Assembly: GCF_037392515.1 (NCBI RefSeq)
Contig: NC_090282.1
Coordinates: 56,196,843 to 56,260,842 of the forward strand
Source of the DNA: Haliotis asinina
Lineage: Eukaryota > Mollusca > Gastropoda > Lepetellida > Haliotidae
Length of the DNA stretch: 64,000 nucleotides
Reading direction: 5' to 3'
The position numbers and the translations under genes were made by a program. Shown in pieces: positions 1 to 13,400 of this stretch; within the stretch, counting starts at the first letter, position 1, and each line of letters begins with the position of its first letter. The notes below the pieces were generated by a model. It saw only the letters and a list, made by a program, of their open reading frames with translations. It was not told where the DNA came from and made no database searches.

Positions 1-1890
1 ACCTGTTTATGCCTAGAACTATTACGGGGAATTAACGCTGGGATCTCCACGCCTTCAAACACAAACAGAGAGGGATCTCAGGCAAAACAGGAATGATTCT
101 AGTGCGCGGCCATCCTGTACATATACCCGAGTACTCCTCTCCGAATTCGAAAGCAAGTCCGTACACGCGAGTTTAATTCTCCCAGCGTTGACAAAGTCCT
201 GTGTTCCGATTAAGATGCAAAGTGACCTAACATTGAATTGCACGTAGCATCGCTTGACCAGTTACGACAGATCGTATGCTGAGGCAATAAGTGATGATAT
301 GCCATCTACCAAGCACAAGTAGAGTTAGTTAGAGTAGAATAAAGTCAAATATACATTGTAGAATAGTTTTCGAATTTTAGTAAAACATGACAATTTTGAC
401 CCTGTTATAGTAATAATGAGGAAGTCAGGGGTTGTTTCGCGTTTGTTGAGGAACAGTTATTACATTGTTAAATAGGATCATCACCCTTTGATCACCTTTT
501 GATCACCTTTTGATCACCCCTTTGTATGGGGATTATTGTTGAGATCTGTCTTAGATCTAGACAGAAATGAATATAAATTTCAAGAGTTAAAAGTCCACTT
601 GCATGATAAGTGGTCGACACTGTAAAATCAAAGAAATACTGACATGTTTGTAAAGGATTAATAATGTCTGTGGTGTGACGTTCAGACTCATACCATCCAA
701 ATGAGCATGTATATATCTTACATGAAAAATAAATTTTTAAAAATGGCGTAAAGTAAACAATTGTGTATTCTGTGTTAATATTGACCTTGTTTCATGTGTA
801 TAGTAATTATCTACGTCATGTTGAATCCGCAGATCAGAGTGAACTTAATGCTGACAGACACTGCGGAAAATTTGAAGATAAAGAGCTTAACACCACACCA
901 GACCGAGGTTAGCGTTTCGATTCACAAACGAAACATGTTCCACTTGCAGTTTCTGACACAAGTCCATCTTCACTCAAGGTTATGCAGCAGGCAGGTAACG
1001 CCCTCTGCAGTGTACAAATGACCAAGTGGTATAAGACGCTTTTCAGTCTCGCAGATCGAGTTTATAATTCTCAGCTATAATTCAGGATGTGTACCGTTCA
1101 GTACCCGTGGATTCACAACACTTCTTTCGATAATCCTTCCACCTTATGAGGCCCCAATGGGGCTGGAACCAAATTCATCAACATACAAATGTAGAGTACA
1201 TATTGCTTCATCCACGTTTGTTTTGTGTTCGTACACATCTCACATATCTCACATTAAAACAAAGGCTGCCACACATCATCTATTAGTGTTAGTACTAGAG
1301 TATATGTATTGGTATTATATACTCATGAGTAGGAGCAGTAGTCTTAGTAGCAGTGGTATAACATGTCAATCACATGTTTGGCTGTATATCTCTCTTGATA
1401 CCAAGACGTATGTCCAATGCCCATGTTATCTGGCAGTGGCAGGATTGGTTGGGTCAATGGAGAATGTACCCCGACTCTACAGACTAAAATACCTCAAGCA
1501 TTCGACAAACGGAAAGGTGGCTCTTGCTTTGCATCAACAGCTGGCCTTAAGTAAGCGGGGATTAAGGAGAAAATAAGTTATGCCGGTCCGTGTATGGTAA
1601 CTGTGATATTTTATATGCTGCATTAACTTAACAGACGGTCACCATACAGTTTTTAAGTGGGATTCAAGCATTTTTAGCAAAATTATACTGGACGTATTGA
1701 TTTCAGTAATGCATGCACACAACCTCACATACCTTTTTAAAAAATATTTCAGCTATAAAATATCGTTCACTAACATGAATGAGAGATCTATGGATGGTGA
1801 TATACGATACAACGCACAACGTATATGCAAGATTAATTCTCTTTCAATTAGTGTAAACAGGACAAACTTAACCAATGGTTAAGATGGTCT
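1..1890. other. Flank with no supported gene
   Basis: No open frame here has domain-like composition, splice-bounded structure or resemblance to a family I know. The only local pattern is a short run of three near-identical TTTGATCACC units around 486-520. The longest frame, at 1157-1576 on the plus strand, looks like chance: it is rich in Ser, Tyr and Leu and has no motif. Confidence 0.5.
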
Positions 1891-1894
1891 GAAG

Positions 1895-2510
1895 AAACAC
1901 TGATACTGATCTCTACACTATACAATGATTATGGTCTCAGTATACACCGGTTGTCGTCTGTATATCATAAAATGGTGATGGTCTTTGCATTAGTCATTGG
2001 TGATGACCTGAGTATACACTGGTTGTGCCCTGTGTATTATATAATGGTGATGGTTTGAGTATTCACTGATAGTGATGTGAGTATTATACAAAGGTGATGA
2101 TCTGGTGATGATCTGAGTATACACTGATGGTGCTCTGTGTATCATGCAATGGCGATGATCTGAGTATACACTGATGGTGTTCTGTGTATTATACAGTGAT
2201 GGTTGTCTGAGTATCCACTGATGGTGTTCTGTGTGTTATATAATAGTGACGGTTTGAGTATACACTGCTGGTTCCTTGTGTATTATATAATGGTGATGCG
2301 AGAATTATAGAATGGTGATGGTCTGAGTATACACTTGTTGGGTTCGTTGAAATATATAGTAGTTTCAGTATACACTGTTATTGCTGTGTGTATTATACAA
2401 TGGTAATGGTATGTGTATTAAACGATTGCGGTGGTCTGATTTTATACTGGTGGTGTTCTGTGTATTATACAACAGTGACATTGTTGGGATATACAAAAGC
2501 GTTGTTAAAT
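1895..2510. repeat. Degenerate tandem repeat, about 47-bp unit
   Basis: A phrase of the type GATCTGAGTATACACTGATGG followed by TTCTGTGTATTATACAATGG recurs about every 47 bases, with drift and small indels, over some thirteen units. The units are divergent, so the array is old. No coding function is apparent. Confidence 0.75.
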
Positions 2511-2689
2511 TGCTGCTGAACGTGTGACAAACACTTGGAACGTAGTGTGTAATGCAATGATGATACAAAATTAGATCAAATTAGAACAACAAATGTGTGA
2601 CGAGAAAGGACTGATTCATGGCTCTCTTCTCTCCCGGTCCTCTATACATGGTTCTTTTCCGACATGTCACGTGCACGCCTCGGGGAGAG

Positions 2690-2910
2690 CTCTAGGTTCG
2701 CTTCACTCATGACCAGTGCCAACAATCAGGGTAACCAAGTTCAGGCGACCATTTGCTATTACAGGTGCCAGTTCGGGAACAAGTCATTCGAAAACGCCGG
2801 ACTATATTAGTGGAACAGCCTACCATCTGACTTCCGATCACAGACGCAGTTGTATACATTTAAGTCAACACTAAACACGCTCTGTTACAGACTCTCATAC
2901 TGTAACTAAC
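2690..2910 (+). mobile_element. CR1/L2-like LINE, ORF2 C-terminal fragment
   Basis: Plus-strand translation around 2785-2905 gives a segment with WNSLPSDFRSQTQLYTFKS followed by a stop. This is the usual C-terminal signature of CR1/L2-type reverse transcriptase proteins (Trp-Asn-x-Leu-Pro, then x-Phe-Lys). Only the end of the element is present, and it precedes a second, different fragment of the same kind. It is a dead remnant. Confidence 0.6.
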
Positions 2911-2984
2911 CAGTGACGCAGAGAGGCCTTGCTTGGGAAGCCCTCTTTACTGTGGGAGTTAACAAGTAAGGCGCTGCAATTCTA

Positions 2985-3485
2985 ATTCTTTTAGATTTGT
3001 TGGCAGCGTTCGACACAGTGGACCATGACATTCTCATCAGCACCCTGAAGGAAAGATAAGGCATCAGTGGCACAGTGCCTCAGTGGATTCGTTCATACCT
3101 TTCAGAGAGTTTCGTACTAACGTGTTGTAATGGGCGACCAGATAGTCCCACAGGGATCTGTCATAGGCCCTTGTTATTCACGATATACACCTGTCCCTTC
3201 GGAGATATAGGGCGACGTTACATCCTTTCCCTCTACCTTTCTGCCAATGACACAAAGTCAATCTTCTTGTTTGCAAGTGTCTCAATAATTCAGCCCCAGA
3301 GTATCTATCTGACCTAATCACTAGATATCTGCCCCAACGAAGTCTCCGATCTAAAAACCTAGGTCTTCTTATTGTCCCACGCTTCAAGTTCAGCACCAGG
3401 TTTGGTGATCGATCATTTCAGGTGGCAGGACCCACTCTCTGGAATCAACTCGCACTCCCACTCGCACTAAGACTTTGGTGAGTTT
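2985..3485 (+). mobile_element. CR1/L2-like LINE fragment, RT palm plus C-terminus
   Basis: Translation shows DLLAAFDTVDHDILISTL (the RT segment with the first catalytic Asp), then a decayed form of the PQGSVLGPLLF block, then a deletion that removes the second Asp-Asp motif. After that come CLNNSAPEYLSDLI and GDRSFQVAGPTLWN, the conserved C-terminal end of CR1/L2-type ORF2. It is internally deleted and frameshifted. It is separate from the RNase H LINE that starts downstream. Confidence 0.7.
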
Positions 3486-4428
3486 ACTATATATTTTGTG
3501 ACACATTGTCTTAGATTTTGTCTTATTTGTATTGTATTCGAAATCAGAATTGTGAAATTTACCTGTGACTTTGTATAACGTGCTCTCTTTGCTTAATAAT
3601 ACAATATTTGAATGTTTTACACTTGTCTTTGGTCTGAAAAATGTACATCCCTGAAAACAGCACTGGCATTAGGTTTTACAGTTCAACGATGTCATAGCAT
3701 TGCGATGTCATCAAGACACCCTTGGCGAGCCACCTCCTCGTGGTGGGTGCTGGGTAACGCTAAGTGCTCTCCAACCTGCCGTGTGGACCCGGGGCCATAT
3801 TTGGTCCACCAGCCCGTTTGCCGTGGGTGGCGGCCCTGTGTCGGCGGAGGAAGGGATCCTGGTGGTTGAGGGCCATAGGGGCCCGCGACCATGTTCCTGT
3901 TGCTCAATACACCACTCTGGCCCTGACTTTGCATAAACGGTTAGTCGAATGGGCCCGGTTCGACCAATCGGCTGGTCACGCCAAGCCCTGTGCATGGTAC
4001 TTATTTTTGCACACTTTTGATTTTTCAAAAAATTATTGTGTGGTCTTGGCTATTTCACATTTGCTAAAAGCACAAGTTATTGTCTTCACCATTTGCCCCG
4101 AGTCTTATGCCAGGAGGCGGTGGCTCTTAGATCTGGTGGGATCTATCCTTTTTCGGTATTTTCCTGCTTGAGTATACTCTGCTAGTATTCTTGTGCCGTC
4201 TGATGGAGATCCACAGACATAAGGCATCGTCCTTGTTGACACTCCATGGTGGGTGGGGAGCTAAGAGAGCGAATCCAATTTAATACAATCATGGCACCCC
4301 CACTTAAAAAACTTTCGCATGACACTCAACTCTCAGCAATAGCAAATTCATCGTCCGTGATACAGGACGTTGCCTATCTTACATGACTGAAACATTGTTT
4401 CCGAGTTACAATCCAAGGAGTCACTGCT

Positions 4429-4915
4429 GTGAAATCATTTACATTCAAAAGAGAAAATGAAATTGTAAAAAGTAATACATACTTATTTACTATCTGTCTT
4501 CAATCACGTTCGAACTCACTCAAAGCTGGTAATTGTCAACTACGGGTAGATGCCTACATTCCAAATCCCCTGAGATGTTACAGTTGGCAAAAGTATGGCC
4601 ATGGTTCCAAATCTTGCCATAATCCATCTGCCTGCCACCGATGTGGAGGCAAATGTGAAGACAGTACATTGTGCAATAACCTATGTGCTTGCGTCAAATG
4701 TTTTGGGAAGTCATCCCTCGTCTTCCAGAGTATGCCCGACATGGAAACTCTAATAAAAAAAAATCAAACATGAACGAAATATCACCTTTTCTGAGGCTAC
4801 GAAATACGTCATGGCTCAGGAATCTACCGGCCTATCTCATGATGCCGCAACTGCTTCTCCTGTTGCTTCCGCTACAACAAGGGGTAAGGGGTCGATCTCC
4901 TGTTCATCCCCCGTA
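4429..4915 (+). pseudogene. LINE-A ORF1 remnant with zinc knuckles (copy A)
   Basis: The frame has VDAYIPNPLRC and then a Cys-x2-Cys/His series (C, GH, C, C-x2-C) typical of the nucleic-acid-binding knuckles of LINE ORF1 proteins. One knuckle Cys (FKC in other copies) is changed to Ser-Trp here. The N-terminal half is out of frame upstream (about 4280-4430). The expected role is binding the element RNA. This copy is broken. Confidence 0.75.
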
Positions 4916-4929
4916 GGTATTGTTTCTTC

Positions 4930-5770
4930 ACCTCTGATACAGTGGAACTGTAGAGGATTCAGGACAAATCTAAACGATTTTGGAAGATTTTATAGCCAAT
5001 AATGACTTGTGTATATACAATGATGATTCAAGCACTTATCTGCACTCTGGATCTGTCTCTTGCAGACTCTTCTCTACTAAATGAATTTGAGTGGCCAGTC
5101 CACAATGACCTCTGTGGAAGTGACCACTTTCCAACTATCTTATCAGCAATTAATTCATCTGATTCTCCATGTTATACACGATTGAATTTTTCCAAGGCAG
5201 ACTGGTCGTTATTTAAAACGTTATGCACATCTAAACTACGGCCGCTGTGTTTCTGTGATGTAACCGATCCTATTCGGGTATTTTCTGACACTTTAAATGA
5301 AATAGTTGATGAGTGTATACCAAGCCTCTACTGCTCAACATCTGTTAACTATCTTATCATCAAATACTCCATCTGACTCTCCATCATGTACGAGATGGAC
5401 TTTGCCAAGGCAGACTGGTCCTTATTTCAATCTTTATGTGCATCTAAATTAAGATCCGAATGTTTCAGTGATGTAACTGATCCTATTCATGACGTTTTAA
5501 ATGAAATTGCTGATGAGTGTATACCAAGGTCCTCTACTGCTCCATATGTACGGAAACCATGGTTTTAATACTGATTGTAGGCAAGCCAGAAAAGCGAGGA
5601 AAAAGGCAGTATTTCCGCCATCATCCAACTGTCCACAACTTGAATAGGTTTGATATCCCCAAAGCGAAAGTCCGTCGTACCTTCAAACAAAAAAAACGGT
5701 AATCTTGGAGGAACTACGTTTCCAGGATTAATTCCCGCACGCCGATGTCCTAGGTATGGAACATGGTTCA
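4930..5770 (+). pseudogene. LINE-A endonuclease remnant, deleted and duplicated (copy A)
   Basis: The start (QWNCRGFRTNLNDF) is intact, but it then jumps at about 4984 to the segment before the last endonuclease motif, so the QET, GDLNGHNP and central motifs are lost. The stretch containing SDSPCYTRLNFSKADWS is present twice (about 5155-5350 and 5365-5560), a local tandem duplication with about 85-90 percent similarity by eye. The APE-type nuclease that would nick target DNA is therefore non-functional. Confidence 0.7.
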
Positions 5771-8375
5771 AAGAATTAAAGGTAAAGTTTCAAAATCTTC
5801 AGTTCACCATCTGAAAGATGGTTATAATTTAATTACTGACAAGTCTCATATTGCAAATAAAATTGGCGAAACACAAATTATGTCCCTGAGTTTCGGAAAT
5901 ATCAGAAACTACAGGAAAAGAAAAAAGTTAATTTTGAATCAAATAACGGTGAAGATTATGATGAAGTTTTCTCATTACATGAGTTATATACAGCTCTTGA
6001 CCAAGCTCATGGCACTGCTGCAGGTGATGACAATATTCATTATCAGCTACTGAAACATTTGCCTGAACCATGTCTTGTCACACTTTAAGATATATTCGAC
6101 AAAATATGGACGTCTGGAAAATTTTCTCCGTGGCGTAATGCCATTGTAGTCCCAATACCAAAACCTGGCCGGGATCATACAGATCCGTCGAATTACAGAC
6201 CGATATCTCTCATTAGCTGTGTCTGTAACAATATGGAACCTATGGTAAATAATAGATTAGTTTGGTATCTTGAAACCAATAATCTTATCACAAATATTCA
6301 ATGTAGTTTCAGGAAAAATCGCAGTACCATTGATCATTTGGTACGTTTAGAATGCTTCGTTAAAAATGCAATAGTAAATACTCAACATGCTGTATCAATT
6401 TTTTTTTACCTTAAGAAAGCTTATGATACGACCTAAAAGCATGGTATTTTGAAGGATTTACATGACTTTGGATTGAGAGGCCGTTTGCCTATTTTTATAT
6501 CAGAGTTTTTAAAAGACAGGCAATTTCAAGTCCGAGTGGGTTCTACCCTGTCTTATCATTACAATCAGGATCAGGGTGTCCCTCAAGGTAGTATTTTGTC
6601 TGTCACTTTGTTTAATGTTAACATCAACAGTTTATCCAAGGTTTTAAATGATTCAATTGATGGATCACTTTTTGTGGATGATTTTAATATTTCGTGTCGT
6701 GGTAAAAATATGCACACAATTGAATGACAACTGCAGTTATGTTATAAACAAAATAAATAGATGGTGTCTTGAAAATGGCTTCAAATTTTCTAAATCCAAA
6801 ACTAATTGCATACATTTTTGTAGAAAATATAAGCCGCATAAGAACTCTGAACTATCTTTAAATGGCACTCCCATCAAAGTTGTAAAGGAGGCCAAGTTCT
6901 TGGGTTGAATTTTCGGTTCTCATTTAACCTTCTTACCACACATTAAATCCCTTAAAACTAAATGTCTGAAGGCACTAGATTTGTTAAAGGTTGTTTCAAA
7001 TTCAAAGTGGGGAGGGAATCAAGCTACCCTCCTTCACTTATACAGATCATTGGTAAGATCTAAACTTCATTATGGCTCCATTGTATATGGTGGAGCCTGT
7101 AAAAGCAACCTTAAACTATTAGATTCTGTCCATCACCAAGGTCTAAGACTTTGTCTTGGATCTTTTAGAACCTCACCTGTTGCCAGTCTCTATGTTGAGG
7201 CTGATGAACCATCTCTCATACAACGCCGTATAAAATTGTCCTTACAATACATTGCTAAACTATATTCTAATAAATCTAACCCTGCCTATAACTGTGTGTT
7301 CTATCCACTTAATGAGAATTTGTACGACAAGAAGTCTTCTCTTGTTCCACGTCTAGAAAATAGAATTAAACCCTTACTTTCTTTGGCCGGCATTGAGTTG
7401 GAAAATATAGCTCCATCCCGTCTTCTTTCTTCTCCTCCTTGGCAGTTGGTTAGGCCACAAGTGGACCTAACATTAACTTCTTTTAAACAATCAGAAACTA
7501 ATGAATTACAATGTAAACAAGAATATAATCAATTAAAAACTAAATATAGCAATTACAAACCCTTATTTACAGATGGTTCCAAGGACGGTGGTGCACTAGC
7601 TTGTGCCACTGTCACTGGATCCAGAACAATATCTTCTAGAATACCAGATACCAGCGCTATGTTTACTGCAGAAGCAAACGCCATATTAACAGCTCTTAAA
7701 TATATTCAAAGACACCCTTAACATAAACGGTATATAATCTATTCCGACTCTCTTTCTTGTCTTCAGGCGATTAAAAATATTTCTTGTAAACATCCACTTT
7801 TAATTCAAATTATTGAATTGAGTAATAATCGTGCTACTGGCCAATACAACATCTTCTTCTGTTGGTTACCAAGCTACGTACGCATTTCTGGTAACGCAAT
7901 GGCCGATCGTACTGCTAAGGCAGCACTCAACAAATCTGTGACACCACTTCCATACACTGGTTATAAAGCTACTATTAGATCTTATATCCGTGATCTGATG
8001 CAGAAGAAGTGGGACACCCAAGTAGGTATCAATAAACTACATGAAATAAAACCCTACATTGGTTATACCTACTTGGACTGTCAGTCCAGATTTGAAGAGG
8101 TTATTTTACGACGATGTCGTATTGGCCATACTAGATATACTCATGCATACCTTTTAAAAGGTGAGGATCCTCCATTTTGTATCCCTTGTGATGAGAGAGT
8201 TACGGTCAAGCATATTCTACTTGACTGTGTTGAATTCTCCATCACAAGGGATAAGTATTTTACAGTTAAAACAATGAAGGATGTTTTTACAAGCGTTAGT
8301 TCTCATTTAAGTATTGGTTTTTTAAAAGAAACTGATTTTTTGGTTGAATTTTGGTTGAGCAATTTGTTTCTGTAG
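5771..8375 (+). pseudogene. LINE-A ORF2: reverse transcriptase and RNase H (copy A)
   Basis: The RT reads from the fingers (NYRPISLISCVCN near 6190) through DQGVPQGSILS (near 6570) to LFVDDFNIS near 6668, where the family has F-V-D-D in place of Y-x-D-D. RNase H follows with its four acidic positions visible: FTDGSKDGGA (7565), the Glu in TAEANAILTALK (7665), SDSLSCLQ (7742) and MADRTAK (7899). After this comes a C-terminal Cys-x2-Cys...His-x4-Cys knuckle (CIPCDERVTVKHILLDC, near 8180). Single frameshifts fall near 6440, 6725, 6905 and 7721. These domains would copy element RNA at the nicked target and remove RNA from the hybrid. Confidence 0.88.
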
Positions 8376-8913
8376 AAAGATGTATTTTAATAATTGGTAG
8401 TTAAGATTCGTAACTAGAATTGTTAGTGGCTGTACCCTCAAAGAGGCTTGAAGTATTGTAAAATTATTGTCCTCCTGAGAGGGTACGTAAGTCCACAAAC
8501 ATTCATAGTCAATTCAAGTCTACCAGGTTTTTAATCGTAGTATTCCTGTTGTTTTAATTTTGGCTAGCGTTTTGTACACTCGCCAGAAGCTGAAGGGATG
8601 GTGTAAATCCAACTAGGGTCCATGCAGGTAGTAAAGGTACTGTAAGTCCCCAATATCCCTAGTATGGTGATCTACCTTCTGTTGTTGGCGATCTATAGCC
8701 TGTTTTTATATTGTATTGCCCTCTATAGATAAATTGTTTTAGGCATAGTTACTAGTTTTATATTCTACTCTGTGATATTCTAGTTGTTTTACTGTCCTTT
8801 GTTGACAGGTCTTATAACAGACTTATATTTCATTTCAGCATGAAATGTTCTCGTCACGATATGGCTGAGATATTGCCGATGTGACGTTAAATATTAACTC
8901 ACTCACTCACACG

Positions 8914-9597
8914 CTCGTCCCCTCCTTGGCAGGTGGTTAGGCCACTAGCCACATTAACTTCATTTAAAAAGTCAGAAACTAATGAATTAGAATATGAACA
9001 AAAATACGATCAATTAATAACTAAATATAGCAATTATAAACCCTTATTTCCAGATGGGTCCAAGGACGGTGACGCAGTGGCTTGTGCCACTGCCATTGGA
9101 TCCAGAACAATATCTACTAGAATACCAGATCACAGCTCTGTTTTACTGCAGAAGCAAACGCCATATTAAAGGCTCTTAGATATATTCAGAGACACCCTAA
9201 GTATAAACAATATAGCATATTTTCAGATTCTCTTTCTTGCCTTAAGGCTATGAAAAATATTTCTTGCGAACATCCACTTTTAATTGAAATCATTGAGATG
9301 TATAATGATCTTGTTTCTGGCCAGTACGACATCGTCTTTTGTTGGTTAACAAGCCACGTAGGCATTTCTGGTAACACAATGGCCGATCTTGCTGGCAAGG
9401 CAGCACTCAACCAAGCTGTGGTTCTGTGGGTTACACAGTCATGTAGGAATCTCTGGTACCACACTGGCAGACCTTGCTGCTAAAACAGCAGTCAACAAAT
9501 CTGTGACACCACTTCGTACACTGATTATAAAGCCATCATCAGATCTCATATCCGTGATCTGATGCAGAAAAAGTGGGACACCCAAGTGGGTGGGTGG
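8914..9597 (+). mobile_element. LINE-A ORF2 fragment (RNase H), copy B
   Basis: It begins abruptly at the thumb/RNase H linker (PPWQVVRP) directly after the tail of copy A. It carries the RNase H segment with PDGSKDGDAVACATAIGS and MADLAGKAALNQA, and stops at KKWDTQV. A 60-base direct repetition of the end of RNase H occurs near 9400-9500. The fragment is cut off where the tail of minus-strand copy C begins. Confidence 0.8.
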
Positions 9598-9776
9598 GTG
9601 GGTGGGTGAGTGAGTGAGTGAGTTAATGCTTAACGTAAGATCGGCAATATCTCAGTCATATCGTGACGAGAACATTCAACAATGAAAAAGATCATATGTA
9701 CATTAAAAAAAAACTGTCAGCGAAGTACAGTAAAACAACTAGAATATCACAAATGGGATTAAAACTAGCGTGGAAA

Positions 9777-10052
9777 GTTAAAACTAATAGTGAGTGAGTG
9801 AGTTTAGTTTTACGTCGCACTTAGCAATATTCCAGCTATATGGCGACGGTCTGTAAATAATCGAGTCTGGACCAGACAATCCAGTGATCAACAACATGAG
9901 CATCGATCTGCGCAATGGGGAACCGATGACATGTGTCAACCAAGTCAGCTAGTCTGACCACCTTACGACAAGCATAGTCACCTTTTATGGCAAGCATGGG
10001 TTGCTGAAGGCCTATTCTACCCCGGGACCTTCACGGGTGTTAAAACTAATAG
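9777..10052 (-). mobile_element. SINE copy 1 with 14-bp target duplication
   Basis: The SINE occupies 9791-10038 in minus orientation and is flanked by GTTAAAACTAATAG at 9777-9790 and 10039-10052. It is inserted in the 3' UTR of LINE-A copy C, so it is younger than that copy. It lacks about 15 bases in the middle relative to the other copies (around 9962). Perfect duplications indicate a recent insertion. Confidence 0.9.
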
Positions 10053-10429
10053 CACTATTCGGACAACACAATATAAAAACAGGCAATAGATTGCCAGCAA
10101 CTGAAGGTGGATCACCATACTATGGATCATGGGGACTTACAGTACCTTTGCTATCTGCATAGACCCTAGTTGGATTTACATCATCCCTTCAGCTGTTAGC
10201 AATTTAGATATATCTAACCAAACATTGAAAATACAAATATGCTACGATTACGCACAGTGGAAAGTTTACATTTACTATGAATGTTTGTGGACTTACGTGC
10301 CCTCTCAGGAGGAAAATAATTTTACAATACTTCAACCCCTTTTGAGGGTACATCCACTAACAATTCTAGTTTCGAATCTAAACTACCAATCATTAAAATA
10401 CATCTATTTACAGAACATATTATTCAAAA

Positions 10430-13400
10430 GTCAACCATAAAACCAATTTCTTTTAAAAAACCAATAATTAAATGAGAATTAACATTTGTAAAAAGATCCT
10501 TAACAGTTTTGACATTGAAATATTTATCAAGCAGAATATGTTTGACTGTGACTCTCTCATCACAAGGGATACAAAATGGAGGATCCTCACCTTTTAAAAG
10601 GTATGAATGAGTATATCTAGTATGGCCAATACGACAAAATAACCTCTTCAAATCTGGACTGACAGCCCAAGTAGGTGTAACCAATATACGGTTTTATTTC
10701 ATGTAGTTTATTTACTCCTATTTGGGTGTCCCACTTCTTCTGCATCAGATCACGGATGTAGGTTCTAATGCTCGCTTTGTAATCAGAGTATAGAATAAGA
10801 AGTGGTGTCACAGATTTGTTGAGTGCTGCCTTGCCAGCAAGATCGGCAATTGCGTTACCAGTAATGCCTACGTGGCTTGGTAACCAACAAAAGACGATCT
10901 GTCGTATTGGCCAGTAGCAAGATTATTATACAATTCAATAATTTGAATTAAAAGTGGATGTTTACAAGAAATATTGTTAATAGTTTAAAGGCAAGCAAGT
11001 GAGTTGGAATAGATTATATACTATTTATGTTTAGGGTGTCTTATATATATTTAAGAGCTGTTAGTATGACGTTAGCTTCAGCTGTAAAAAGAGAACTGTT
11101 GTTAGGAATTCTAGAAGATATCGTTCTAGTTCCAATGAGAGTGGCACAGACTTCTGCGCCACCGCCATTGGAACCATCTGTAAATAAGGATTTATAACTG
11201 CAATATTTAAGTTTTAGTTGCTGAAATTCTTGTTTGTATTGTAATTCATTTGGTTCTGATTTTATATTGTTGTGGCCTGACCAACTGCCAAGGTGTAGAA
11301 GAAAGAAGACGGGATGGAGCTATATTTTCCAACTCAATGCCGGCCAAAGAAAGAAAGGGTTTAATTCTATGTCCTAGAGGCGGGACAAGCGAGGATTTCT
11401 TTGTTGTATAAATCCCCATAAAGGGGATTGAAAACACAGTTATAGGCAGGGTTAGATTCATTAGAATATAATTTAGTAATGTATTGTAAGGACAATTTTA
11501 TACGGCTTTGTATAAGAGATGGTTCATCAGCCTCAACATAGAGACTGTCAACAGTTGAAGTTCTAAAAGATCCAAGACAATGTCTTAGACCTTGGTGATG
11601 GACAGAATCAAGACGTCTAAGGTTGCTCTTACAGGCTCCACCATATACGATGGAACCATAATCGAGTTTTGAACGGACCAGTGATCTATATAAATGTAAG
11701 AGGGTAGTTTGATCGCCTCCCCACTTTGAGTTGGAAACAACTTTCAACAAATCTAGTGCCTTCAGACATTTAGTTTTAAGGGATTTAATGTGTGGTAAGA
11801 AGGTTAAATTGTAATCGAAAATTCAACCCAAGAACTTGGCCTCCTTTACAACTTTCAAGGGAGTGCCATTTAAAGACAGTTCAGGGTCCTTATGCGGCTT
11901 ATATTTTCTACAAAAATGTATGCAATTTGTTTTAGATTTAGAAAATTTAAAGGCGTTTTCAAGACACCATCTATTTATTTTATTTAAACACAACTGTAGT
12001 TGCCGTTCAATAGTACGCATATTTTTAGCACGACAAGAAAAGAGGCAAACTGCCTCTCAACCCAAAGTCATGTAAATCCTTCAAAATATCCTGCTTCCAG
12101 GTCGTGTCATAAGCTTTCTCGTGATCAAATAAAATTGATACAGCATGTTGTTTATGAAGGATTCTAAACGTACTAAATGATACTACCAATGGTACTACGA
12201 TTTTTCCTGAAACCACACTGAATATTTGTGATCAGGTTATTGATCAGGTTCCATGGTTTTACAGACACAGCTGATTGGAGATATCGGTCTGTAATTCGAC
12301 GGATCTGTATGATCCCGGCCAGGTTTTGGTTTTGGGACTACAATGGCATTACGTCATGAAGGGGGAAATTCCCCAGACGTCCATATGTGGTCAAATATAT
12401 CTAAAAGTGGCATTAGACATGGTTCAGGTAAGTGTTGTTATTTGACATGGTTCAGGTAAGTGTTTCAGTAGCTGAAAATTTATATTATCATCGCCAATTG
12501 CAGTGCCATGAACTTGCTCAAGAGCAGAATGTAGCTCATGTAATGAAAACACTTCATTGTAGTCTTCACCATTATTTGAATCGAAATTACGTTTTGTCTT
12601 TTCCTGTTGTTTCTGATATCTCTGAAATTCAGGAACATAATTTGTCGATGATCATTTTTTGGCAAGTGTTTCGCCACGTTTATTTGCAATTTTAGGTGTA
12701 TCAGTAATTAAATTGTCACCACCTTTAAGATGATGAACAGCAGCTTTTGAACCTTTGCCTTTAATTCTTTGAACCATGTTCCATACCTTAGACATTGGCA
12801 TACGTGTGTTAATTCTGGAGACACAGTTTGCTCCAAGATTGCCGTTTATTTTGTTTAAAAGCACGACGCGCCTTCGCATTGAGTATCTTGAATTTATTTA
12901 AATTATGGACAGTTGGGTGATGGCGGAAATAATTTTCTGCCTTTTCCTCGCTTTCCTGGCTTGCCTACAATCAGTATTAAAACCATGGTTTCCGTACATG
13001 TGGATTTGTAGAGGACTTTGGTAAACACTCATCAGCAATGTCATTTAAAACGTCATAGATAGGATCAGTTATATCACTGAAACATTCGGGTCGTAATTTA
13101 GATGCACATAAAGATTGAAATAAGGACCAGTCTGCCTTTGCAAAGTCTATCTCGTATATGATGGAGAGTCAGATGGAGTATTACCTGATAAGATAATTGG
13201 AAAGTGGTCACTTCCACTGACTTGTGGACTGACCAATCAAATTCATTAAGTAGATTAGACTCTGCAAAAGACAAATCTAGACAAGGGTAGGTGCCGGTTG
13301 CAGGATGCAAATAAGTGAATCATCTTTGTATATACACAAGTCATTATTGGCTATAAAATCTTCCAGTATTTTACCTTTAGTGTTAGTGTTTGTGCCACCC

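Larger units (their letters stand above)
3715..8913 (+). mobile_element. LINE-A copy A (RNase H-bearing non-LTR retrotransposon)
   Basis: The 5' UTR starts near 3715 with the GAGCCACCTCCTCG block also seen at 21.63, 36.99 and, inverted, 27.95 kb. ORF1 relics follow, then ORF2 with endonuclease, RT and RNase H, and a 3' UTR of about 540 bp. The tail reads GATGTGACGTTAAATATT then CTCA repeats. Most of the endonuclease is deleted near 4985, part of what remains is duplicated near 5390, and there are several frameshifts and stops. It cannot make its own proteins. The clade is probably in the I/R1/LOA group because it combines an APE-type endonuclease with RNase H; phylogeny would settle this. Confidence 0.88.

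Noticed and set aside
1157..1576. Open frame of 139 codons on the plus strand
   Set aside because: No domain, low-complexity Ser/Tyr/Leu composition, no splice-bounded structure; likely chance.
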